Assembly: GCF_013868415.1 (NCBI RefSeq)
Contig: NZ_JACEMT010000046.1
Location: 124,001 to 188,000, forward strand
Origin: Marinobacterium marinum
GTDB taxonomy: Bacteria > Pseudomonadota > Gammaproteobacteria > Pseudomonadales > Balneatricaceae
DNA length: 64,000 nucleotides
Direction: 5' to 3'
In this document: positions 10,000 to 20,419 of the stretch, one piece after another
Numbering within the stretch: the first letter of the stretch is position 1
Layout of the letters: every line of letters begins with the position of its first letter
Position numbers and translations under genes: made by a program
The notes under the pieces: model-generated
What the model saw: the letters and a program-made list of their open reading frames with translations, nothing else
Told to the model about the DNA's origin: nothing
The model's database searches: none

Positions 10000-10025
10000 A
10001 AAGCCGGCCTTTACAGGCCGGCTTT
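10000..10025 (-). terminator. Hairpin terminator after lpxC
   Basis: A perfect 10-bp stem AAAGCCGGCC (10000-10009) / GGCCGGCTTT (10016-10025) with a 6-nt loop lies 10 bp beyond the lpxC stop. The trailing T run on the minus strand is only TTT, so some read-through into secA is likely. Confidence 0.65.
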
Positions 10026-10035
10026 CAGGGCAGGA

Positions 10036-10950
10036 TCAACCCGCTGCAACAGGGCGGTGATAGGATATGGGCACAGGCGCCCCCTGCTCCTCGAACGTCA
10101 CCGTTTCCCAAGCATCCTCGGTCGCCAGCAACTTGCGCAACAACATGTTATTGAGATAGTGACCGGACTTGTGGCCATAGAATTCGCCGATCAGACTCTT
10201 GCCCAGCAGGTAAAGGTCACCAATGGCGTCCAGCACCTTGTGCTTGACAAACTCGTCCTCATAGCGAAGGCCATCTTCATTAAGGATCTTGAAATCATCA
10301 ACCACAATCGCGTTTTCAAAGCTGCCGCCCAGTACCAGATTCTGGGAACGCAGGTACTCAATATCACGCATGAAACCGAATGTGCGCGCCCGGCTCACTT
10401 CCTTTACAAAGGAAGTACTGGAGAAATCCAGGACGGCTTCCATGTTACGGTTGGCAAAGGCCGGGTGGTCAAATTCGATACAAAAGCCGACCTTGAAACC
10501 GCTGAACGGCTTAAACGTCGCGGTCTTGCCTTCGTGACTGACGGTCACTTCCTGTTTGATGCGGATAAATTCCTTATGCGCATCCTGCTCGGCGATACCC
10601 GCCGACTGAATCAGAAATACGAAAGGCGCGGCACTGCCATCCATAATGGGAACTTCTTCGGCGCTCAACTCGACATAAGCGTTATCGATTCCCAGTCCGG
10701 CCAACGCCGACAGAAGGTGTTCCACCGTCGCCACACGCACACCGTCACGCGCCAGATTGGTCGACAGCGTAGTATCAGCGACATTATCAGCACGGGCTTC
10801 TATTTCAAACACTGGGTCCAGGTCCACTCGGCGGAACACGATACCGGTATTGACCGGTGCCGGCTTCAGCGTCAAGTACACTTTCTGGCCCGTATGAAGA
10901 CCGACGCCAGTGGCCTTGATGCTGTTTTTGAGTGTGCGCTGTTTGATCAT
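10036..10950 (-). CDS. lpxC: UDP-3-O-acyl-N-acetylglucosamine deacetylase LpxC
   Basis: LpxC is the zinc deacetylase that commits UDP-GlcNAc derivatives to lipid A synthesis; it is cytosolic. The 304-residue protein begins [21 protein letters not shown] and shows the zinc-site and catalytic blocks [28 protein letters not shown] and [14 protein letters not shown]. The ATG at 10950 is the family start; a TTG four codons earlier has no ribosome-binding site. LpxC level is normally tuned by FtsH with LapA/LapB, whose genes also lie in this window (58.9-60.4 kb). It follows ftsZ at the end of the division cluster and seems to have its own promoter. Confidence 0.96.
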   Translation of the reverse strand: MIKQRTLKNSIKATGVGLHTGQKVYLTLKPAPVNTGIVFRRVDLDPVFEIEARADNVADTTLSTNLARDGVRVATVEHLLSALAGLGIDNAYVELSAEEVPIMDGSAAPFVFLIQSAGIAEQDAHKEFIRIKQEVTVSHEGKTATFKPFSGFKVGFCIEFDHPAFANRNMEAVLDFSSTSFVKEVSRARTFGFMRDIEYLRSQNLVLGGSFENAIVVDDFKILNEDGLRYEDEFVKHKVLDAIGDLYLLGKSLIGEFYGHKSGHYLNNMLLRKLLATEDAWETVTFEEQGAPVPISYHRPVAAG

Positions 10951-10987
10951 CCGCTGTGCCAACCTGAATTTACAAAAATATCGCGAA

Positions 10988-11017
10988 ATAGTAACAAATT
11001 CGACGCCAATTATTCAA
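10988..11017 (-). promoter_or_regulatory. Candidate sigma-70 promoter for lpxC
   Basis: In the ftsZ-lpxC gap the minus strand has TTGAAT (11012-11017) and, 17-18 bp on, TTACTAT (10988-10994), giving a plausible -35/-10 pair about 38 bp upstream of the lpxC ATG. Confidence 0.5.
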
Positions 11018-11049
11018 TCGGCGCCACCCTTCTTATGGCTGACTATTTT

Positions 11050-12231
11050 TCAGTCAGCCTGACGCCGCAGGAATGTCGGGATATCCAGACTGCCGTAATC
11101 ATCCTTTTGCCCCGGCTTCTCTCCACCCGCTTCCTGTCTGGGCTTATCAACCAGCGCTTCCTCGCGCTGACGACGCAAGATGGTCGGCAGTTCGATTTCA
11201 TCCAGATTCAGCGAACCATCAGGCTTGCGGCTGTTGTTGCTTTTGTTCTGCACCAGATTCAGCTCGGGCTCCCGGGCACGATCAAGACCGGTGGCGACCA
11301 CCGTCACTTTCAACTCTTCACCCAGCGTCGGATCGATAACGGTACCCACAACGATGGTGGCATCGTCATCTGCATACTGCTCAACGATATTACCGACTTC
11401 GGTGAACTCGCCCAGGCTAAGATCTTCACCCGCCGCAATATTCACCAGAATCCCGCTGGCGCCACGCAGATCGATATCTTCCAGCAGCGGGCTGCGAATC
11501 GCTGCTTCAGCCGCCTCTTCGGCACGGCTGTCACCCCGTGCCATCGCGGTTCCCATCATCGCCATACCCATTTCAGACATCACCGTACGTACGTCGGCAA
11601 AGTCCACGTTGATCATGCCCGGACGCGTGATCAGATCGGCAATGCCCTGTACGGCACCCTTGAGCACATTGTTGGCCGCACTGAATGCATTCACCAGGCT
11701 GCAGTTTTTACCCAGCACCTGCATCAGCTTTTCATTCGGTATAATGATCAGGGAGTCCACGGCATCGCGCAGCTCGGCAATGCCGGCTTCGGCAATTTTC
11801 ATCCGCTTGCGCCCTTCAAACGGGAACGGGCGGGTTACGACAGCAACCGTCAGGATTCCCAGTTCACGGGCGACTTCAGCCACGATTGGTGCAGCCCCCG
11901 TCCCTGTGCCGCCCCCCATGCCTGCGGTAATAAACACCATATCCGCGCCGGACAGGGTTTCAGCAATACGTTCGCGATCTTCAATGGCCGCCTGGCGCCC
12001 GACCTCCGGGTTGGCTCCGGCCCCAAGCCCCTTGGTCAACTCACTGCCGATGTGCAGCGCCGTGCGAGCCGCACTACGGCTCAGTGCCTGAGCATCGGTG
12101 TTCGCACAGATGAATTCGACCCCTTCAACTTCGGTATCCACCATGTATTGCACGGCATTGCCACCGCCGCCACCAACACCGATCACCTTGATCAGCGCGC
12201 TCTGGGTTACGCTTTCGACCAGTTCAAACAT
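11050..12231 (-). CDS. ftsZ: Cell division GTPase FtsZ
   Basis: FtsZ is the tubulin homologue that polymerises into the Z-ring at midcell. The 393-residue protein has the glycine-rich N-terminal nucleotide loop (VIGVGGGGGNAV), the tubulin signature GGGTGTG (residues 106-112), the T7 loop NVDFADVRTVM that completes GTP hydrolysis in the next subunit, a variable linker (about 320-380) and the conserved C-terminal peptide LDIPTFLRRQAD that binds FtsA and ZipA. Length and order (ftsQ-ftsA-ftsZ) are typical. It starts 71 bp after ftsA; internal promoters are usual here but none was clear. Confidence 0.98.
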   Translation of the reverse strand: MFELVESVTQSALIKVIGVGGGGGNAVQYMVDTEVEGVEFICANTDAQALSRSAARTALHIGSELTKGLGAGANPEVGRQAAIEDRERIAETLSGADMVFITAGMGGGTGTGAAPIVAEVARELGILTVAVVTRPFPFEGRKRMKIAEAGIAELRDAVDSLIIIPNEKLMQVLGKNCSLVNAFSAANNVLKGAVQGIADLITRPGMINVDFADVRTVMSEMGMAMMGTAMARGDSRAEEAAEAAIRSPLLEDIDLRGASGILVNIAAGEDLSLGEFTEVGNIVEQYADDDATIVVGTVIDPTLGEELKVTVVATGLDRAREPELNLVQNKSNNSRKPDGSLNLDEIELPTILRRQREEALVDKPRQEAGGEKPGQKDDYGSLDIPTFLRRQAD

Positions 12232-12302
12232 TTGTCCCCCTCCTCTCCGGTGCCTGTTACTGCACTATCCGGCACTTCCGGCGATTAACTTGAAATTAAT
12301 TA

Positions 12303-13586
12303 TTAAAAGTTTCTTTGTACCCAGGATTTAAACCGCTGTAGGTGATCCCCCACTCCCTTGCGCGGCTCGCGCTCGACTACCGGTATCAACTCCTTGACAG
12401 GTTCCGCTGCAATGGGGGCCATCGGTACTTCATGATCCTGCCGGGCGTAATGCAGCAAACCGATACTGGTAGCGTAAATCGGATTACCCAACTGGGCTTC
12501 CATGCCTCGAATGCCTTGCGGCTTGGCCAAACGAACCGGCATGTGGAAAATTTCCTCGGCCAGCTCCACTGCTCCTTCCATCTTGGACGTACCACCGGTC
12601 AACACGATACCGGCAGCTACCAGGTCTTCGAAACCGCTGCGGCGCAACTCGGCCTGAACCAGCGTGAACAGTTCTTCGTAACGCGGCTCTACCACTTCAG
12701 CCAACGCCTGTCGTGACAAATCTCGGGCCGGTCGGTCTCCGACGCTGGGCACCTTGATCATCTCATCGGCCTGAGCCAGCTGGGCCAGGGCACAGGCATA
12801 CTTGATCTTGATCTGCTCGGCGTGCTGGGTCGGTGTACGCAACGCCATGGCGATGTCATTGGTGACCTGATCACCGGCGATCGGAATCACTGCCGTATGA
12901 CGAATCGAACCCGCAGTAAAGACCGCCAGATCGGTGGTACCACCACCGATATCCACGATACAAACCCCCAGATCTTTCTCATCTTCGGTCAGTACCGAAT
13001 AACTCGAAGCCAGCTGCTCCAGTACAACCGCATCCACTTCCAGCCCACATCGGCGAATACACTTTTCGATATTCTGGATCGCATTGGTAGCCCCGGTGAC
13101 CAGATGCACCTTGGCCTCCAGGCGCACACCTGACATGCCAAGCGGTTCCTTGATGCCCTCCTGATTGTCAATCAGGTATTCCTGCGGCAGGATATGCAGA
13201 ATTTTCTGGTCGGCCGGGATGGCAACGGCCCGAGCAGCATCAATCACCCGCTCCAGATCGTAATCAGAGACTTCGCGATCACGAACCGCCACGATACCGT
13301 GGGAATTCAGGCTGCTGATATGGCTGCCGGCAATGCCGACAGTGACACCGTGTACCTTACACCCGGCCATCAGCTCGGCTTCTTCCACCGCCCGCTGTAT
13401 GGAGCTTACGGTCGATTCGATATTGACCACGACACCACGCTTAAGCCCTCGTGACGGCTGGGAACCCACGCCTACAATCTCGATCGTCCCCTGGGGCGTG
13501 ACTTCCCCCACCAGGCAGACGACCTTCGAAGTGCCGATATCGAGTGCAACAATCATGTTGCCTGCCATCTCACCCTTAACCTGCAT
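12303..13586 (-). CDS. ftsA: Cell division protein FtsA
   Basis: FtsA is the actin-like ATPase that tethers FtsZ filaments to the inner membrane. Visible are the phosphate-1 motif IVALDIGTSKV near the N-terminus, the SHS2/1C region, the phosphate-2 block VDIGGGTTDLAVF, adenosine motif GIVLTGGTSKMEG, and a C-terminal amphipathic helix HLQRFKSWVQRNF that anchors to the membrane. 427 residues from the ATG at 13586, which has AGGA eight bases upstream and overlaps ftsQ by 11 bp; a second ATG at 13568 (MAGNMIVALD) with AAGGG is nearly as good, so the first six residues are uncertain. Confidence 0.96.
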   Translation of the reverse strand: MQVKGEMAGNMIVALDIGTSKVVCLVGEVTPQGTIEIVGVGSQPSRGLKRGVVVNIESTVSSIQRAVEEAELMAGCKVHGVTVGIAGSHISSLNSHGIVAVRDREVSDYDLERVIDAARAVAIPADQKILHILPQEYLIDNQEGIKEPLGMSGVRLEAKVHLVTGATNAIQNIEKCIRRCGLEVDAVVLEQLASSYSVLTEDEKDLGVCIVDIGGGTTDLAVFTAGSIRHTAVIPIAGDQVTNDIAMALRTPTQHAEQIKIKYACALAQLAQADEMIKVPSVGDRPARDLSRQALAEVVEPRYEELFTLVQAELRRSGFEDLVAAGIVLTGGTSKMEGAVELAEEIFHMPVRLAKPQGIRGMEAQLGNPIYATSIGLLHYARQDHEVPMAPIAAEPVKELIPVVEREPRKGVGDHLQRFKSWVQRNF

Positions 13587-14334
13587 TATCCTGTCCTGTT
13601 TCTGCGCGCCAACTCACAGCGGCACCATTGGTATAGCGAATATCAACCTGCTCGATCTGCTCTGCTCGAGCCGCCAGCCTTTGCTGATAGATATCTATAA
13701 ACCGCTTCAATCGCGGCACCAGTTCTTCACGACCGACAACCACTCGAATGCCGTTGTCCAACTCCAGTGTCCAGGCCCCTCGTGACTCCAGCACCAGCCC
13801 CGTCAACCGCAGCCCTGATGCCGAGAACATCCGGTTCAGGTCATGGTATTGTTGCATGATTCTGATGGTTTCATGTGCCGGCCCCGTCAGCTTCGGCAAG
13901 GCCGCATACTCCGGTTTCAACTCGGGCCAAAAGATGTCACCCTGGTGGTTGAGCAATCCCTTGTCTCCCCAGCGTGCCACCGGCACTTCTTCCTCCAGCT
14001 GCACACCAATCGCTGGCGGCCACTGACGGCGTACGCTGGCACTGTGTACCCAGGGCTCCTGAACCAATTGCTCCTGCAAGGCTTTCAGGTCCAGCTGCAG
14101 CAATGGCCGGTTCATCCGTGTCGCCAGTGCCTGCGCCAATGCTTCCTTGTCCAGGTGGCGAGTCGCTCCCGCCACTGTCACCACTCCCACCGGCTGATTC
14201 AACCACTGCCAGAGTTCTCTCAGGAGCGAGCTGCTCACGCCGGTGAATATCACCAGCAGCGTCAGAATCACCACCATACGCCACTGGCGATCCTGATTAT
14301 TGCCTACAACCCCCTGCTCTCCGGCCTGTGCCAT
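13576..14334 (-). CDS. ftsQ: Cell division protein FtsQ
   Basis: FtsQ is a bitopic inner-membrane protein of the divisome that links FtsB/FtsL with the ring. The 252-residue protein has a short cytoplasmic N-terminus, one membrane segment (about residues 20-40), a POTRA domain beginning at VTVAGATRHLDKEAL with EPWVHSASVRRQWPPAIGV, and the FtsQ beta domain with GLVLESRGAWTLEL. It starts 2 bp past ddl and overlaps ftsA, consistent with tight translational coupling in the cluster. Confidence 0.94.
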   Translation of the reverse strand: MAQAGEQGVVGNNQDRQWRMVVILTLLVIFTGVSSSLLRELWQWLNQPVGVVTVAGATRHLDKEALAQALATRMNRPLLQLDLKALQEQLVQEPWVHSASVRRQWPPAIGVQLEEEVPVARWGDKGLLNHQGDIFWPELKPEYAALPKLTGPAHETIRIMQQYHDLNRMFSASGLRLTGLVLESRGAWTLELDNGIRVVVGREELVPRLKRFIDIYQQRLAARAEQIEQVDIRYTNGAAVSWRAETGQDNAG

Positions 14335-14336
14335 GC

Positions 14337-15290
14337 TTACGCCTCAGCGCTACTCAAGCTCAAAATACCCACAACCAACTGTTCAAAGCTGATCCCGGCC
14401 TCCCCGGCAGCCATAGGCACCAGGCTGTGGTCCGTCATTCCCGGCGCGGTATTGACCTCAAGCAACTGAAAGCTGCCATTGGCATCCATCATCGCATCGA
14501 TACGTCCCCAACCACGACATCCCACGGTATTGAATGCCTGCAGAGCCAGCAGTTGAAGGGCTTCGGCCTGTGCAGACGTCAACCGGGTATCAAAATGATA
14601 ATGCGTATCAGCTGCTGAATATTTGGCTTCAAAGTCGTAAAAGTCATGCGGTGTTTCCAGCCGGATAACCGGCAGGGCCTGATCATTCAAAACGGCAATC
14701 GTAAACTCGGGACCATTAACCCACTGCTCGGCAATCACACTGCTGTCATACCGGCTTGCCGCAGCATAGGCGCTTTCCAGTTCGGCCCGGTTATTCACCT
14801 TGCTCATCCCGATACTGGAGCCCTCGTGTACAGGTTTGACCATGACCGGATAGCCAAGTCTGGCCTCGACCCTGTCCAAGTCAGTTTCGGCATCCAGCAC
14901 CGAAAACAGGGGAGTCGGCAGCCCGGCTCCCTGCCACAGTTGCTTGCAGCGCAACTTATCCATGCCCAGGGCCGAAGCGGCAACACCGCTGCCGGTATAG
15001 GGCTTGCCCATCATTTCCAGAACACCCTGAATCGTACCGTCTTCCCCACCACGGCCATGCAGAATCAGGAAGGCGCGATCAAACTCACTATCCAGAAGCT
15101 GGGCCACAGGGTTGGCGCCCTCTGCTCCCAGATCGATGGCAAAGGCGTCCACTCCGGCATTCTGCAACCCTTTCAGCACGGCTCGACCGCTGCGCAGAGA
15201 GATCTCGCGCTCGGCCGAGGTTCCACCCATCACGACGGCGACCCGCCCCAGAGCTGCTACTTCCGCTGCTTGTATCTGCTTGCTCATCAT
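14337..15290 (-). CDS. ddl: D-alanine--D-alanine ligase Ddl
   Basis: Ddl joins two D-alanines with ATP to make the dipeptide added by MurF. The 317-residue ATP-grasp enzyme has [19 protein letters not shown] at the N-terminus, the [15 protein letters not shown] loop, and the metal/active-site segments [10 protein letters not shown] and [14 protein letters not shown]. The chosen ATG (15290) forms an ATGA overlap with the murC stop; a second ATG follows immediately at 15287. DdlB is the usual isozyme in this cluster position. Confidence 0.96.
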   Translation of the reverse strand: MMSKQIQAAEVAALGRVAVVMGGTSAEREISLRSGRAVLKGLQNAGVDAFAIDLGAEGANPVAQLLDSEFDRAFLILHGRGGEDGTIQGVLEMMGKPYTGSGVAASALGMDKLRCKQLWQGAGLPTPLFSVLDAETDLDRVEARLGYPVMVKPVHEGSSIGMSKVNNRAELESAYAAASRYDSSVIAEQWVNGPEFTIAVLNDQALPVIRLETPHDFYDFEAKYSAADTHYHFDTRLTSAQAEALQLLALQAFNTVGCRGWGRIDAMMDANGSFQLLEVNTAPGMTDHSLVPMAAGEAGISFEQLVVGILSLSSAEA

Positions 15291-16738
15291 TCCTGTTCCT
15301 TGACCGCACTCACCAGGGACTCCTTAGTCAGCTGATGAGCCAGACTGGTAATATTGCCGGCTCCCTGGGTCAGCAGAAGGTCACCTGGCTGCAATACATT
15401 ACGCAATATCTCCGCCACGCCGTCCGGCCCCTCGACATACACGGGTTCAACACCCCGCTGACGAATGCTGCGGCACAAACTGCGCGAATCCGCGCCCGGA
15501 ATGGGCTCTTCCCCGGCCGGGTAGACTTCCATCAGCAGCAACAGGTCAACTTCCGACAATACCTTGACGAAGTCTTCATACAGATCGCGGGTACGGGTAT
15601 AGCGGTGAGGCTGATGAATCATCACCAAACGACGCTCCGGCCAGCCCTCGCGAATGGCTCGGATGACCGCCTGTACTTCGGTCGGATGATGACCGTAATC
15701 ATCCACCAATGTCACTTCGCCCCCAGCAACCGGCAATTCACCCAGTACCTGGAACCGCCGACCCACACCTTCAAAACGGTCCAACGCACGCACGATGGCG
15801 CCTTCATCAATACCTTCATCCAACGCAACGGCAATACACGCCAGCGCATTCAGGACATTGTGCCGCCCCGGCATATTGACACAGACTTCCAGCGGCGACT
15901 GATTGCCCGGGCGCTGAACCGTAAAGCAGGTACGCATGCCCTGTTGACGGATGTCCACCGCCTGGTAATCCGCCCCCTCGTGGAAGCCGTATGTCAGCAC
16001 TGGACGACTGACCTCGGGCAGAATTTCCCGCACCACCGGATCCTCGGTACACAAAACGGCCAGACCATAAAACGGCAGATTGTGCAAAAAACTGATAAAC
16101 GTTTGTTTGAGTTTACCAAAATCGCCGCCATAGGTATCCATATGATCGGCATCAATATTGGTAACAATGGCCACCATCGGCTGCAGGTGCAGAAAGGAAG
16201 CGTCACTTTCATCAGCCTCGGCCACCAGGTAACGACTGCCCCCCAGCTGAGCATTGGTGCCGGCACTGTTCAGGCGACCACCAATCACGAAAGTCGGGTC
16301 CAGACCGGCTTCAGCCATGATGGAGGCCATCAGGCTGGTCGTCGTTGTTTTGCCGTGGGTGCCGGCAACCGCAATACCGTGACGGTAACGCATCAGCTCA
16401 GCCAGCATTTCGGCACGACGGACCACCGGAATGCGCAGCTCTCTTGCCGCCGCCACTTCCGCGTTATCGGACTTGACCGCCGTCGAAATCACCACCACAT
16501 TGGCCTGACTGACGTTGCTGGCAGCGTGACCGATAAAAATCTCGGCACCCAGAGCTTCCAGGCGCATCGTCGTCGCGGTCGGACGGATATCCGAACCACT
16601 GATGTCATACCCCTGGTTCAACAATACTTCGGCAATACCACACATGCCGACGCCACCAATACCGACGAAATGAATTCTGCGGATACGACGCATTTCGGGC
16701 ACTTCATACACTTTTACACTGCGGTTCACCGCTTTCAC
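15287..16738 (-). CDS. murC: UDP-N-acetylmuramate--L-alanine ligase MurC
   Basis: MurC adds L-alanine to UDP-MurNAc, the first stem-peptide step. The 483-residue protein has the UDP-binding start [19 protein letters not shown], the ATP P-loop [11 protein letters not shown], the [11 protein letters not shown] block, the [10 protein letters not shown] catalytic segment and the C-terminal [10 protein letters not shown] and HQPHRYTR motifs. The 15-residue stretch before MRRIRRIHF is rather long but the ATG at 16738 gives a perfect ATGA overlap with murG. Confidence 0.97.
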   Translation of the reverse strand: MKAVNRSVKVYEVPEMRRIRRIHFVGIGGVGMCGIAEVLLNQGYDISGSDIRPTATTMRLEALGAEIFIGHAASNVSQANVVVISTAVKSDNAEVAAARELRIPVVRRAEMLAELMRYRHGIAVAGTHGKTTTTSLMASIMAEAGLDPTFVIGGRLNSAGTNAQLGGSRYLVAEADESDASFLHLQPMVAIVTNIDADHMDTYGGDFGKLKQTFISFLHNLPFYGLAVLCTEDPVVREILPEVSRPVLTYGFHEGADYQAVDIRQQGMRTCFTVQRPGNQSPLEVCVNMPGRHNVLNALACIAVALDEGIDEGAIVRALDRFEGVGRRFQVLGELPVAGGEVTLVDDYGHHPTEVQAVIRAIREGWPERRLVMIHQPHRYTRTRDLYEDFVKVLSEVDLLLLMEVYPAGEEPIPGADSRSLCRSIRQRGVEPVYVEGPDGVAEILRNVLQPGDLLLTQGAGNITSLAHQLTKESLVSAVKEQE

Positions 16739-17817
16739 TTCATCACCTCCAGGCAGACCCTTGCCACTCTGTCGCTGGCATCGGGACGCGCCTGCTGTCG
16801 CGCTCGCTCGGCCATTTTCAATAAATTGTCTCGTTCGCTCATCTCGGCCAGCAAAGCAGCCAGTCGCTCCGCATCCAGATCGACTTGCTGAATCAGCTGT
16901 GCAGCTCCGGCCTGCTGCAAATGTTTCGCATTGGCAGTCTGGTGATCATCAACCGCATACGGAAAGGGCACAAAAACAGCCGCAACACCCGCTATTTCAA
17001 TTTCGCTGACGGTCAGCGCTCCGGCACGGCACAACACCAGGTCCGCCCAACCATAAGCCTTGTCCATACGCTCGATAAAGGGCACGACACTGGCCTCGAC
17101 ACCGGCTTCGGCATAAGCTTCGCGCGTTACTTCCAAGTGACGCTTGCCGGTCTGATGCCAAACCTGAGGGCGCTGTGCCGACGGAAGCTGTGCCAGTGCT
17201 TGCGGCACTATCCGGTTGATTGCCAAAGCGCCCAGGCTGCCCCCGACGATCAGTAGGCGCAGCGGCCCGTCACGCTCAGCCCAGCGCTGTTCGGGAGCAG
17301 CCAGTTCGAGAATCGGGCCCCGGACCGGGTTACCGGTCGTCTCGACACCCTGACGGTCGGCAAAGGCTTCCGGAAACGCCTGCAGTACACGCGTTGCAAG
17401 CCGTGCCAACGTCTTGTTGGTCATCCCCGGAATCGCATTCTGCTCATGAACAACCAGTGGCCGTCGCAAAAGCCAGGCCGCCAGGCCGCCAGGCCCCGAG
17501 GCAAAGCCACCCATTCCCAGTACCGCATCGGGCCGCACCCGGCGCAGAACGGCCAGCGCCTGTCCCAGCGCATTGGCGAGGCGGAAGGGTGCCAGCAGTA
17601 AGCTTAACCGTCCCTTGCCACGCAGCCCTGCTACCGAAATTCGATGCAATGGAATACCCGCTGCAGGCACCACATCATTTTCAATCCCTGTACGACTGCC
17701 CAACCATTCGACTTCGACCCCCTGCTGCTGCAGCTTCTCGGCGGTCGCAAGCGCCGGAAAAACATGCCCCCCCGTACCACCGGCCATGATCAACACTTTT
17801 CGTGCCCGGGTGCTCAT
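16735..17817 (-). CDS. murG: UDP-GlcNAc:lipid I N-acetylglucosaminyltransferase MurG
   Basis: MurG converts lipid I to lipid II on the cytoplasmic face of the inner membrane. The 360-residue GT-B glycosyltransferase has the glycine-rich loop [14 protein letters not shown], the [12 protein letters not shown] loop, a second glycine loop [11 protein letters not shown] and the donor-binding region [14 protein letters not shown] with [14 protein letters not shown]. It overlaps ftsW and murC by ATGA junctions. Confidence 0.97.
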   Translation of the reverse strand: MSTRARKVLIMAGGTGGHVFPALATAEKLQQQGVEVEWLGSRTGIENDVVPAAGIPLHRISVAGLRGKGRLSLLLAPFRLANALGQALAVLRRVRPDAVLGMGGFASGPGGLAAWLLRRPLVVHEQNAIPGMTNKTLARLATRVLQAFPEAFADRQGVETTGNPVRGPILELAAPEQRWAERDGPLRLLIVGGSLGALAINRIVPQALAQLPSAQRPQVWHQTGKRHLEVTREAYAEAGVEASVVPFIERMDKAYGWADLVLCRAGALTVSEIEIAGVAAVFVPFPYAVDDHQTANAKHLQQAGAAQLIQQVDLDAERLAALLAEMSERDNLLKMAERARQQARPDASDRVARVCLEVMK

Positions 17818-19046
17818 TTCACCTTCTCCTCAAGCCTTAACAGGCGTCGTAACCAGGGCAACTCTCGTGGCTGCATCTTCAGGCGCTGGCATTTCAGTTC
17901 ATAATCGACCCGCAAGACAATCGCGATCATCGTTGCGCACACCAGCAAACTGGAGCCGCCGTAACTCAACAGAGGCAAGGTCAACCCCTTGGTCGGCAAG
18001 GCCCCCACGTTAACGCCAATATTGATCAATGCCTGCCCCGCGATGGTAAACCCGAACCCATAGGTCAGGTACGCCATATAAAAACGCTGCTGCTTTTCGG
18101 CCTGCCGTCCAATACTGAAGATCCGCGCAACCATCAACACGTACAACGCGATAATCAGCAAGGCACCAATCAGCCCCAGCTCTTCGGCAAGCACGGAGTA
18201 AACAAAATCCGTATGCGCCTCCGGCAGATAAAACAGTTTCTGCACACTGTTACCCAGGCCGGTGCCGAACCAGTCACCGCGCCCGAAAGCAATCTGTGCC
18301 TGAGACAACTGGTACCCGGCCCCATAAGGGTCAGCCCAAGGGTCGGTAAAGCTTTTCAGACGCTCCAGACGGTATGACTGGGAAAAGGCCAGCATGGCTA
18401 CAAGACTGCCCCCCACGACAACCACCAACACCAGCTGCACAAATCTCATACCACCCAGAAATACGATGCCGGCCACGGTGCCGACCATAACCACCAGCGC
18501 TCCGTAATCCGGCTCCATCAGCAGTAACCAGCCATACACCCCCATCGGCAGCGCAGGTTTGACCACCCCCCAGAAACTGTTTCTCACCTCATCCAGCCGT
18601 CTCACCAGATAGCCACTGATAAAGATCACCATGCAGGCCTTGGCAATCTCCGATGCCTGCAGGTTGAGAGGCCCCAGGCCTATCCAGCGCCGCGATCCGT
18701 TCACCTCACGACCAATGCCGGGAATCAGCACCAGAATCAGCAGCAGCAGTCCGAACAGTAACAGGACAAAACTGTATTTCTCCCAGGTCCGCACAGGGAT
18801 AAACGCCGCGCAGGATGCACACAACAGCGCCATAAAGACGAAGCTGCCGTGCCGCACTATAAAATGGGCCGGAGAGCCGAAATCCCGTGCTGCCACATCC
18901 ATGGAGGCCGATGTAATCATCACCAGCCCTATCAACATCAATGCCAGCGCACTGCATAACAGCAACGGGTCCAGCGGTGCCATGCCGGCAGGCACGCGCA
19001 GCCGCTCCGGCAGTGCCGGTGTTGGCAGCCTCAGCCCCGCCTTCAC
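17814..19046 (-). CDS. ftsW: SEDS-family septal peptidoglycan polymerase FtsW
   Basis: FtsW polymerises lipid II for septal wall synthesis together with FtsI. The 410-residue protein is almost entirely membrane helices and has the SEDS signatures GRWIG-like NGSRRWIGLGPLNLQASEIAK, the periplasmic loop with EAHTDFVYSVLAEELGLIG and the end block GLTLPLLSYGGSSL. The N-terminal segment before the first helix is about 25 residues. It overlaps murD and murG by ATGA junctions. Confidence 0.96.
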   Translation of the reverse strand: MKAGLRLPTPALPERLRVPAGMAPLDPLLLCSALALMLIGLVMITSASMDVAARDFGSPAHFIVRHGSFVFMALLCASCAAFIPVRTWEKYSFVLLLFGLLLLILVLIPGIGREVNGSRRWIGLGPLNLQASEIAKACMVIFISGYLVRRLDEVRNSFWGVVKPALPMGVYGWLLLMEPDYGALVVMVGTVAGIVFLGGMRFVQLVLVVVVGGSLVAMLAFSQSYRLERLKSFTDPWADPYGAGYQLSQAQIAFGRGDWFGTGLGNSVQKLFYLPEAHTDFVYSVLAEELGLIGALLIIALYVLMVARIFSIGRQAEKQQRFYMAYLTYGFGFTIAGQALINIGVNVGALPTKGLTLPLLSYGGSSLLVCATMIAIVLRVDYELKCQRLKMQPRELPWLRRLLRLEEKVK

Positions 19047-20392
19047 GTCAACGCCTCCACCGCCCGAACGAAGCAGTCGCCACGTTCGGCATAACCTGAA
19101 AACATGTCAAAACTGGCACAAGCCGGTGACAGCAGCACAATGTCGCCCGGACGTGCCAACGCCTGCGCACGGTTGACAGCCGCCTGCAATGTCGCCTCAA
19201 AGTGGGGTCTGACCGATGTCACTTCGGTCGCGATTTGCCTTGCATCACGCCCGATCAAAACCACGTCCCGACTGAAGCGCTGCAATGGTTCGTTCAAAGC
19301 AGCAAAAGACTGATCCTTGCCAACGCCTCCGGCAATCAAAATCAACCGAGCCTGCTCCGGCAGCGTGGCCCCCAGCCCTTCCAGCGCCGCCAGCGTTGCC
19401 CCCACATTAGTGCCCTTGGAGTCATTGAAATAGCTGACGCCCTGCAGCTCAGCCACCCACTGGCAGCGATGCTTCAGTCCGGCAAAATCCTGCAATGCCG
19501 CCAGAGCCGCCTCGCGCGGAATCGCTACGGCATCGGCCAGTGCCAGAGCCGCCAGCCCATTGGCCAGGTTATGACGCCCACGTATTTTGAGGTCTGATGC
19601 GGGCAACAACGGCTCCCGGCCACAGCACAGCCACAGCTTTCCCTGACAATGGCGCAGCCCGTATTGCTTCAAATCAGGTTCATCCAGTCCAAAACTGCGC
19701 AGCTCCACACCCTGCGCCAACAAAGGCTGGGTCAGGGCATCCTGACGATTGGCCACAACCACCGCCGCACCACGATAGATTCGCTGCTTGGTGAGTGTGT
19801 AGTCCTGCATGCCGGCATAACGATCCAGATGATCGGGACTGACATTGAGCACGGTTGCCGCAGCTGCTCTCAATTCATGAGTCGTTTCCAACTGGAAGCT
19901 GGACAACTCAAGCACATACAGTTCGGCCGGCTGCTGCAGCAAATCCAGCGTCGGGGTGCCGATATTGCCCCCTACACCAACCGAGATACCGGCCCGGTCG
20001 GCCATCAGCCCCACCAGGGTGGTCACGGTGCTTTTTGCGTTGGAGCCGGTAATGGCGACAATAGGAGCCTGAGCTTCCCGGCAAAACAGATCGATATCGC
20101 CTATCAGGGCAGCGCCGGCTGCTACGGCCTGCTCGATTGCCGGATGACGCTTATCGATACCCGGACTGATCACCAGCTCCTGTGCCTGCGAGAGCCAATC
20201 GCCGTCCAGCTCTCCCAAACGCAGCTCCACGGCTGGAAACTCGGTGCTGAACGCACCGGCGGCCGCAGGAGCCTGACGGGTATCACACATCGCAAACTCA
20301 ATCCCGCGGCGACGAAAATACCGCGCACAGGAGAGCCCGGTCTGGCCCAGACCGATAATGATGCGCCGTTTGTCAGTCGTGATCAGGCTCAC
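19043..20392 (-). CDS. murD: UDP-N-acetylmuramoyl-L-alanine--D-glutamate ligase MurD
   Basis: MurD adds D-glutamate to UDP-MurNAc-L-Ala. The 449-residue Mur ligase has IIGLGQTGLSCARYF at the N-terminus, the P-loop GSNAKSTVTTLVG (the NAK form is also usual in Pseudomonas), LELSSFQLE, NVSPDHLDRY, and the C-terminal FNDSKGTNVGAT and LLSPACASFDMF blocks. There are 27 bp between mraY and murD, one of the few looser junctions in the cluster. Confidence 0.97.
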   Translation of the reverse strand: MSLITTDKRRIIIGLGQTGLSCARYFRRRGIEFAMCDTRQAPAAAGAFSTEFPAVELRLGELDGDWLSQAQELVISPGIDKRHPAIEQAVAAGAALIGDIDLFCREAQAPIVAITGSNAKSTVTTLVGLMADRAGISVGVGGNIGTPTLDLLQQPAELYVLELSSFQLETTHELRAAAATVLNVSPDHLDRYAGMQDYTLTKQRIYRGAAVVVANRQDALTQPLLAQGVELRSFGLDEPDLKQYGLRHCQGKLWLCCGREPLLPASDLKIRGRHNLANGLAALALADAVAIPREAALAALQDFAGLKHRCQWVAELQGVSYFNDSKGTNVGATLAALEGLGATLPEQARLILIAGGVGKDQSFAALNEPLQRFSRDVVLIGRDARQIATEVTSVRPHFEATLQAAVNRAQALARPGDIVLLSPACASFDMFSGYAERGDCFVRAVEALT

Positions 20393-20419
20393 CCCTGCTC
20401 TCCTTTATCCATCGCTTTG

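Noticed and set aside
9826-10035. A secM-type arrest peptide between lpxC and secA
   Set aside because: The in-frame N-terminal extension of secA to 9891 and the rest of the gap show no signal peptide plus arrest-like ending; the gap is mostly terminator and repeat.
9997-12288. 763-codon plus-strand open frame opposite lpxC and ftsZ
   Set aside because: lpxC and ftsZ on the other strand are unmistakable. The long antisense frame follows from codon bias that avoids reverse-strand stops; its product matches no family.
15335-16891. 518-codon plus-strand frame opposite murC
   Set aside because: Shadow of murC; no ribosome-binding site and no recognisable domain.
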